DNA from: Acanthosepion pharaonis
Taxonomy: Eukaryota; Mollusca; Cephalopoda; Sepiida; Sepiidae
Direction: 5' to 3'
NCBI GenBank assembly: GCA_903632075.3
Contig: CAHIKZ030003485.1
Location: forward strand, 1,653,501-1,717,500
Length of the DNA: 64,000 bases
Shown one piece after another: positions 62,240-64,000 of the stretch (its first letter is position 1; every line of letters starts with the position of its first letter). The translations under genes were made by a program, and so were the position numbers. The notes under the pieces are model-generated. The model searched no databases. It saw only the letters and a list, made by a program, of their open reading frames with translations, and had not been told where the DNA came from.

Positions 62240-62272
<33 letters not shown>

Positions 62273-63453
62273 CTGTGACTAGAATTGAATAGGATATTCA
62301 TCCTTACTAGATACAAAGAAAATTGTTTAAGTTTTAAAAAATCAGATCAATGAATTAAACATGCAATTGTTTCTTTATTAAGAAATGTAATTTATTTCAT
62401 AGATAATGTTGACTGGAAAATCTCTTTCTTATTCAATTAACTACAAAACATCTAATTGAAAAGAATGAGTGATGATCATTAGATTTTTTTTACTCTGGAC
62501 TGATATTAAAATGTAAGGATCAGCAAAGTGAATTGTTATTTTCAATATTTCAATAAAACATTAAAAAATGTGAATTTGAGATGTTTCAATTAAATTATAA
62601 ATGTTACAAAAAATTGTCTGGCAAAATTAATCTGTATTCTAAGTTTTAATATTTTGTTTAAGCCATTGACTTTCCATCTTCTAAGCTCATTAAATTTAGT
62701 AGAAATATTTAAAATTTAATATTTTTAAGATATATTTTATCACAAATAATATATTTTTTTATTACAATAAATAATTGGCTAACAAATTAAAAATGAACCA
62801 AATTCTTAATTAGGTAACAAAAAATGAAAGTTGAGAAATTGAAAGAACAGAGAAAAAATGTTTCTCTTTGTTTAATTTTGGATTGTAGTCAGATGAGATC
62901 CAACAATTCTTAATTATTTCTTTATTAAGAAAACATTGATCTTTTTAACAAGCAGTAAAGTTGTGTTCTTTAAATTTTAAATCATTTTCAGTTATTTCTT
63001 ACTGCCAAGAAATTTTATTTTCATTTATTTACATTATCAACTTAAAATCTTTTTTCTACTAATTATAGACTTATCATAAACCTAAAATAATTACAAAATT
63101 TAAATGTTAGATATTGTTCTAATATTGATTTAATCATTTTAAAACCTTTTACATCTAATTGTTGTTTAAGAAGTAGTAGTTTTAGTGCTGACACTAATCT
63201 AGCTTAATTTATTTGGTTTACCAAAAAAATTGATTTTTCTCGTAAGTAAATGGCCATTGTATAATGTTTTCGTAATTTTTATTTGCAATGCCAATTGATA
63301 GTTAATAAAAAATAAATTGCCCTTTTCAAAAGAATTCTCTGAGTTTGAACAATTTTCAATAAACGCATTTTTTCTTTCAGGAAACGAGACTCAAGTTCGT
63401 GTACGAAGAGATGAGGAATCCCCAATTTATGCATTACGCGTGTCACCCATGAG
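24109..63453 (+). CDS. WDR11: WDR11, 14 coding exons, 3' part beyond window
   Basis: Fourteen exons join with consistent phase at GT/AG sites into about 640 residues: 24109-24272, 29198-29267, 32072-32113, 39882-40035, 41336-41509, 44826-44927, 46577-46676, 51908-52088, 53205-53328, 54013-54200, 60430-60787, 61245-61329, 61860-61966, 63381-63453. The product matches animal WDR11 block by block: QVLEKHKSNVVKVKWAREN, NAETGTKLWKKSY, LLYPREVLILDL, KFMLTGLLSG. WDR11 is a WD40 beta-propeller protein. With FAM91A1 and C17orf75 it forms a complex that tethers endosome-derived carriers at the trans-Golgi network, and it is linked to Hedgehog signalling and human hypogonadotropic hypogonadism. Vertebrate WDR11 has about 1220 residues, so about half is here. 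The introns are full of transposons but no exon is damaged. Confidence 0.93.
24115..24135 (+). repeat. (CAA)n coding microsatellite
   Basis: Seven CAA units code for glutamine at the extreme N terminus of WDR11, followed by AAA and further CAG/CAA. Confidence 0.9.
24273..29197 (+). other. WDR11 intron 1, AT-rich
   Basis: Nearly 5 kb of A/T-rich sequence with many poly-A/T runs. It contains a perfect short hairpin at 27989-28026. The phrase TGTCCACCCTGTA at about 28259 resembles one end of a Tc1/mariner-type MITE, but no partner end was found. No gene was seen on either strand. Confidence 0.6.
27989..28026. repeat. Short perfect hairpin in WDR11 intron 1
   Basis: TGGCCATCCAGT and, 14 bases on, its exact reverse complement ACTGGATGGCCA. 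Confidence 0.85.
29198..29267 (+). CDS. WDR11: WDR11 exon 2 (residues 55-78)
   Basis: Reads GWQGFLAHACHSFITVIDP, a conserved first-blade strand. Acceptor ATTTCAG, donor GTGAGT. Confidence 0.92.
30505..30860 (-). repeat. Dispersed repeat of about 350 bp, copy 1 (pair with 55440-55790)
   Basis: The reverse complement of this segment matches 55440-55790 in order, with shared blocks GTAGGTCTC, TATTTAAATGAGAC, TAATTGAGCTA, GTGAGTCTTC, AACATGTTGTAGTAT and ATAATGCTTC/CTAATGCTTC. The family is not recognised. It lies in WDR11 intron 2. Confidence 0.75.
31068..31247 (-). mobile_element. Mariner 3'-end fragment
   Basis: Starts at a TA with GAGGTCATCCCATAAGTTC and continues for about 180 bases as the near-identical reverse complement of the 3' end of the mariner at 43623-44698. 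It includes the last transposase codons (SKLVNRWKE-like) and the terminal inverted repeat. Everything 5' of that is missing. Confidence 0.85.
31577..31663. mobile_element. 87-bp miniature inverted-repeat element
   Basis: Starts CAGGGTACGATGGATAAATTG and ends with the near reverse complement CAATTTACTCATCGCACCCTG. There are about 3 mismatches in 21, with TA on both sides. Ends beginning CAGGG with a TA target are typical of Tc1/mariner-derived MITEs. It has no coding capacity. Confidence 0.75.
32072..32113 (+). CDS. WDR11: WDR11 exon 3 (residues 79-92), 42 bases
   Basis: Microexon coding VFQVLEKHKSNVVK between TTTTTCAG and GTATTT, phase 0 on both sides. Confidence 0.92.
33457..33702 (+). pseudogene. 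Aspartic protease remnant, family A copy 2
   Basis: VLGIDVNGIKRVALVDMGCS shows the active-site DTG changed to DMG. It then reads LINKSACQSRWEME and a long strand, then breaks in a poly-C run at 33652. Confidence 0.7.
33718..34250 (+). pseudogene. RT N-terminal remnant, family A copy 2
   Basis: Two frames: ELQITECGNVQLPK to LDNGWLQPYPEKN, then, after a gap and shift, VTILDLQQAYLQVHIHKSLW. This fits the RT fingers and the first catalytic-strand block (LDL). The YxDD block is not found. Confidence 0.65.
37800..37995 (-). mobile_element. Probable tRNA-derived SINE relic
   Basis: The minus strand has an A-box-like TGGCTTATTGGATT near 37995 and, about 50 bases on, a B-box-like AGTTCAATCCC. An unrelated body follows. 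The two boxes at tRNA spacing are the hallmark of tRNA-derived SINEs. No tail or target duplication was identified. Confidence 0.4.
38868..38919. repeat. Perfect 52-bp palindrome in WDR11 intron 3
   Basis: Arms of 25 bp (containing TTTGGGCCTCCCATTCT) are exact reverse complements around a two-base centre TG. A direct duplication of about 31 bp follows (CTACACAACTTAAAGC at 38922 and 38971). Confidence 0.95.
39882..40035 (+). CDS. WDR11: WDR11 exon 4 (residues 93-144)
   Basis: VKWARENYHHDAAN then LASADASGTIILWDV, a typical WD-repeat end. Acceptor TTTCAG, donor GTCATG (weak). Confidence 0.92.
41336..41509 (+). CDS. WDR11: WDR11 exon 5 (residues 144-202)
   Basis: MEWLSCQDTAHSFLVALHPP then LVLWNAETGTKLWKKSY, the next WD blade. 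Acceptor TTACAG, donor GTGAGT. Confidence 0.93.
41913..42347 (+). mobile_element. Solo LTR of family A with 5-bp target duplication
   Basis: It begins TATAGCGAAGAAAATGACG, like the TGTAGCAAAGAAAATG of the 5' LTR at 5984, and matches that LTR in order to the end (CGCTTACA). AAGAA stands directly on each side (41908-41912 and 42348-42352), a perfect 5-bp target duplication. At about 435 bp it is shorter than the 511-bp copy. Solo LTRs arise by recombination between two LTRs. It is in WDR11 intron 5, same strand as the gene. Confidence 0.9.
42424..42623 (+). repeat. Minisatellite, five copies of a 40-bp unit
   Basis: Units start at 42424, 42464, 42504, 42544 and 42584, each GGGTTCCCACGTRGACC... 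with only single-base differences. It lies about 75 bases after the solo LTR's duplicated target. There are no spacers between units, so it is not CRISPR-like. Confidence 0.95.
42980..43390 (+). pseudogene. Internally deleted Tc1/mariner-type transposase relic
   Basis: Frames in order suggest an N-terminal helix-turn-helix piece (ALETASVLKMSK), then QFSAPSHI and SSDLSLLDFNILDVVKETN. These resemble the QQDxAPxH and SSPDLNPLDYxxWxxVE blocks of one Tc1/mariner branch. In the second block the usual SPD is SSD. A large piece between them is missing. No inverted repeats were found. It is distinct from the mariner at 43.6 kb. Confidence 0.5.
43623..44698 (+). mobile_element. Mariner transposon, near full-length but broken
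   Basis: The remains of a D,D34D mariner transposase run from about 43623 (MEVPKNHFRHIMLYEFKKG) to the stop at 44620. Blocks are CRRWFAKFRDG, ELSENNLKSRVDISSLHSR, LVTGDEKWI (first D), MFHQANARPHT (family HxDNARPHT, D changed to A), and HPPYSPDLAPSDYHLF with the third D. At least four frameshifts or stops break it. The 3' inverted repeat (GGACAGAACTTATGGGATG) ends at 44698 with a TA after it. The 5' inverted repeat could not be recognised. It is in WDR11 intron 5. Confidence 0.85.
44826..44927 (+). CDS. WDR11: WDR11 exon 6 (residues 202-236)
   Basis: FLGQDCIIFVDDFSVTKVP then KKFYISSPSAQ. Acceptor ATTTTTAG, donor GTAGGC. Confidence 0.92.
45354..45965 (-). pseudogene. LINE reverse transcriptase relic
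   Basis: Minus-strand frame with ALDISKLFDRVWHIGLLGKL, then FPQGSILGPTLFLIF and ISDLPDVI, then after a stop VNIYADDTTI with the YADD catalytic box, and further RT thumb blocks to about 45354. These are ordered motifs of non-LTR retrotransposon RTs of the Jockey/I-like kind. Two stops and a shift show it is dead. Neither the 5' nor the 3' end of the element is present. In WDR11 intron 6, opposite strand. Confidence 0.75.
46540..46566 (+). repeat. Poly-T run before exon 7 acceptor
   Basis: About 24 T residues form the polypyrimidine tract of the intron 6 acceptor. Confidence 0.8.
46577..46676 (+). CDS. WDR11: WDR11 exon 7 (residues 236-269)
   Basis: Serine-rich linker GSGRSSNSDSLDKKSSR then LAKRMSKVLVGES. 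It corresponds to a variable inter-blade loop, so homology is weak, but the phase and both sites (poly-T then TTTCAG; GTAAGT) fit. Confidence 0.82.
47320..47420 (-). mobile_element. Possible tRNA-derived SINE fragment
   Basis: The minus strand has GGAGTTCAATCTCTGC, a B-box-like string, within a tRNA-like stretch. There is no clear A box, so support is weak. Confidence 0.25.
47700..49030 (+). other. WDR11 intron 7, part without recognised element
   Basis: AT-rich with a poly-T at about 47960. The block GCTGAAAAGTTCTCTGCCTGACC at about 48920 resembles a mariner terminal repeat but has no partner. Confidence 0.45.
49041..49317 (+). repeat. 5' LTR of family B element, 3' end lost
   Basis: It is very similar to 50047-50320, including CCAAGATGGCGTCCGTGAC and a TATA-like CTCCATAAAAGCAGG at about 49213. 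It stops after TTTTCCTACGGAAA, so the primer site is absent. Confidence 0.85.
49330..50001 (+). pseudogene. Protease/RT remnant, family B
   Basis: Frame 49588-50001 (PEYKIPPQTRAEYNKEL, DNGWLVPYPEKELGPPKG, VRPVLDYQELN, LDLRKAYLQVRVHQSLW) preceded by frame-shifted protease sequence. The RT is cut just after the WPYQTV block. It is less decayed than the family A copies. Confidence 0.75.
50047..50368 (+). repeat. 3' LTR of family B element
   Basis: Complete LTR with TG...CA ends, following the purine-rich TCAGTGGGGAG. Confidence 0.88.
50386..50551 (-). repeat. Truncated 3' LTR of family C element
   Basis: Matches 50814-50979 closely, including TGTGGTAGGTAAC and GAGCCTGCTTTATA; the rest of the LTR is deleted. 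Confidence 0.85.
50558..50796 (-). pseudogene. gag N-terminal fragment, family C
   Basis: Starts at an ATG inside the leader (GGCAATGGAC) and reads KLIPEFDGSPKGPTIIEW, then RLTGGAYAVYQQLRDD. It has no stop until it enters LTR sequence, so it could make a short gag-LTR fusion peptide. Confidence 0.7.
50801..50813 (-). promoter_or_regulatory. Candidate primer site, family C
   Basis: On the minus strand AGCTATTTCGGCA directly after the LTR. Its plus-strand reading, GCCGAAATAGCT, equals the first twelve bases of animal tRNA-Phe as I remember it. Confidence 0.45.
50814..51136 (-). repeat. 5' LTR of family C element
   Basis: Minus strand, TGTGGGGAAAATTG to CCTACCACA, with TATA-like CTGTATAAAGCAGG. 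Its first bases resemble the family B LTR. Confidence 0.85.
51908..52088 (+). CDS. WDR11: WDR11 exon 8 (residues 269-329)
   Basis: LTLNECLQLAYHNS and LLYPREVLILDLKINQTVGI, strongly conserved. Acceptor TTTTCAG, donor GTATCT. Confidence 0.93.
53205..53328 (+). CDS. WDR11: WDR11 exon 9 (residues 330-371)
   Basis: RQRDVLMCLHENGSVTVRVR, conserved blade. Acceptor TTTGCTAG, donor GTAAGT. Confidence 0.92.
54013..54200 (+). CDS. WDR11: WDR11 exon 10 (residues 371-433)
   Basis: SYDLRCQSDPLRITR and SDSRVLFIELKA. Acceptor TTTTGCAG, donor GTAAGT. Confidence 0.93.
54874..55196 (-). mobile_element. Solo LTR of family B
   Basis: Minus strand, TATGGGGAAAATAG to TTTGCTACA, about 323 bp, the same length as and closely similar to the LTR at 50047. 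The flanks CATTT and CTTTT agree in four of five positions, so the target duplication is slightly decayed. It has CCAAGATGGCGTCCGTGAC and CCATAAAAGCAGG like its relatives. In WDR11 intron 10, opposite strand. Confidence 0.88.
55256..55288. repeat. (GT)n(TA)n microsatellite
   Basis: Short GT run followed by TA units, then a poly-T of about 28 bases ending at 55317. Confidence 0.85.
55440..55790 (+). repeat. Dispersed repeat of about 350 bp, copy 2
   Basis: Counterpart of 30505-30860 on the opposite strand. Extended similarity with many substitutions indicates an old insertion of unknown class. Confidence 0.75.
55964..56413 (-). pseudogene. LINE C-terminal tail
   Basis: Minus-strand open frame of 149 codons: RLTVRSHHFTAETVRGNCKF then TSCLWNSLPASCFL, with IFKNLN. 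This is the C-terminal tail block typical of LINE polyproteins of the Jockey/I-like group, in which a Leu-Trp-Asn-Ser-Leu-Pro string is characteristic. It is homologous to 10489-10815. It may be the same family as the RT relic at 45.4 kb, but no overlapping region lets me test that. Confidence 0.65.
57457..57469 (+). promoter_or_regulatory. Candidate primer site, family D
   Basis: AGCTATTTTGGCA directly after the 5' LTR, one change from the family C block. Confidence 0.45.
57490..58041 (+). pseudogene. gag, family D
   Basis: ATG at 57490 opens MVERPFNIKLILEFSGDAS, with an internal TGA at 57597, then PLRLKGSALAVYRQLSKK, LLTAFGTDRF, GEIVDVYLVELKKLAVPIAP and GLPSHVKQILRASSRM, to a stop at 58039. 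The blocks line up with the A and C gag remnants and show the complete domain. A single stop separates it from intactness in this region. Confidence 0.75.
58066..58220 (+). pseudogene. Two CCHC zinc knuckles, family D
   Basis: CYWCSGPNHFAKDC is a clean CX2CX4HX4C knuckle. A second, CHKVGHIASKC, has lost its first cysteines to a stop. They would be the nucleocapsid part of gag. Confidence 0.75.
58259..58865 (+). pseudogene. Protease/RT remnant, family D
   Basis: VVESVLLGFDLLLGMDIIME (protease C-terminal part), then ALWKWLENNLPEKLQNR, a stop, LDNGWLTPYPEKELGPPRG, VRPVLDYRELNEHVDIYTAH and SNVSVIDL then a stop. The RT ends at the same first catalytic-strand block where the other copies are cut. 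Confidence 0.72.
58950..60425 (+). other. WDR11 intron 10, right part
   Basis: Less AT-rich than average, with several short open frames on both strands but no recognised domain. Confidence 0.4.
60430..60787 (+). CDS. WDR11: WDR11 exon 11 (residues 434-553)
   Basis: The largest exon seen: SPLYTPGYS, NTLFDLIGQPQLA, LKFMLTGLLSGIASP and KNASMYKPLLAVG match the region joining the two propellers. Acceptor TTATTAG, donor GTACTT. Confidence 0.93.
61245..61329 (+). CDS. WDR11: WDR11 exon 12 (residues 553-581)
   Basis: GNHSGSIQIFNLCSGQLEKE then SLHSSTVR, a WD blade. Acceptor ATTTCAG, donor GTATAA. Confidence 0.92.
61860..61966 (+). CDS. WDR11: WDR11 exon 13 (residues 581-617)
   Basis: GIEWAGLQSFMSYAYPEPN then GLVKNEILLVDI. 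Acceptor TTTTCAG, donor GTGAGT. Confidence 0.93.
61990..62060 (-). mobile_element. Possible SINE head, tRNA-like
   Basis: The minus strand reads ATGGTTAAAGCACTAACCTC, an A-box-like and anticodon-arm-like string, then AAGTTCCATC in place of a B box. It is very short. Confidence 0.25.
62244..62272 (+). repeat. Poly-T run of about 29
   Basis: Uninterrupted T run in WDR11 intron 13. Confidence 0.9.
63381..63453 (+). CDS. WDR11: WDR11 exon 14 (residues 617-641), last in window
   Basis: GNETQVRVRRDEESPIYALR then VSPM. Acceptor TTTCTTTCAG, donor GTGATC. It ends two bases into a codon, so coding continues to the right of the window. Confidence 0.87.
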
Positions 63454-64000
63454 GTGATCAGATTTTTAACATCTTTCAGTTGTGAAAATTAGCTATTGTC
63501 ATGATGCTTGAAAATCTCCATCTGACTTCTGCAATATCACGGTTCCTTTCTATTGTTGATGATATCAGTTTTGAAACTTATGTAACTGGTTGATTGGCAG
63601 AAATTGTCTATTAGCTTTGTATAAAATGAAACAACAACAATAGCTACTATATCGTTGCTTCTAATCAGAGGATGGCATTTATTAGATGATCAAGTCTGGA
63701 CAAGGTTTCAGGCCTGAAAGTTCATTGGCACTAAGACATAGCAACTTAGCAAAAACCTCATATGATCAGATTTTATTTGTTCTGCATAAAAGTGAGGATG
63801 TAAAACATATGCAAATTATAAAACTTCTTTTCAATAATTTTATGATCTCTCCTCCTTTCTCATGTGGTTGTACAAAATGTTTATTAAACATGCCAAAGTT
63901 AATTATTTTTAGACAATTGCATTATTAAGAGAGCTCAGACCTATGACCACCATTTTTTTTACATTGTGGAAATCCACTAATTTTAACATTTCTAATTTGT
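63454..64000 (+). other. Start of WDR11 intron 14
   Basis: Begins GTGATC. The frame at 63686-63928 has no splice or homology support. Confidence 0.6.

Overview
The window looks like a piece of an animal nuclear genome: AT-rich, with spliced genes, introns up to about 8 kb, many TA/CA microsatellites and poly-T runs, and a dense mixed load of degenerate transposons. The gene content and the transposon mix fit an invertebrate, plausibly a cephalopod mollusc. The phylum is inferred from general character, not proven by any one feature. No bacterial-type operon, CRISPR array, rRNA or intact tRNA gene was seen.

Three genes or gene candidates stand out. (1) At the left edge, on the minus strand, are the first two coding exons of a PLPP4/PLPP5-type phospholipid phosphatase, running off the left edge. 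(2) At 12.8-13.9 kb, on the minus strand, is a candidate two-exon gene for a protein of about 57 residues that I do not recognise. (3) From 24.1 kb to the right edge, on the plus strand, are fourteen consistent coding exons of WDR11, covering about 640 residues and continuing past the window. The PLPP-like gene and WDR11 are divergent neighbours about 23 kb apart. As I recall, PLPP4 and WDR11 are also neighbours on human chromosome 10q26, so this may be an old linkage.

Layout: 0-1.4 kb, PLPP-like exons with a 118-bp intronic hairpin; 1.47-1.83 kb, a shortened Tc1-type element; 1.9-3.7 kb, a Penelope-like element whose own tail forms inverted arms; 6.0-9.6 kb, an LTR retrotransposon with both LTRs but a broken coding region; 10.5 kb, a LINE tail; 12.8-13.9 kb, the small-gene candidate; 15.2-16.85 kb, a 69-bp tandem repeat block between promoter-like and polyadenylation-like sequence; 19.2-20.35 kb, a Ty3/Gypsy-type integrase relic; 24.1-63.5 kb, WDR11. 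Its introns hold another relative of the first LTR element, a solo LTR of the same family with a perfect 5-bp target duplication, a 40-bp minisatellite, two classes of Tc1/mariner relic, a LINE reverse transcriptase relic, a short LTR element with a reverse-strand LTR element lying 12 bp beyond its target duplication, a second solo LTR, a 350-bp dispersed repeat and a fourth LTR element.

The most interesting non-genic signals are: a conserved 13-base block directly after the 5' LTR in three LTR families that matches the complement of the 5' end of animal tRNA-Phe rather than its 3' end; the Penelope tail-to-tail inverted structure; near-perfect intronic hairpins; and the 15-17 kb repeat unit that looks like a transcription unit.
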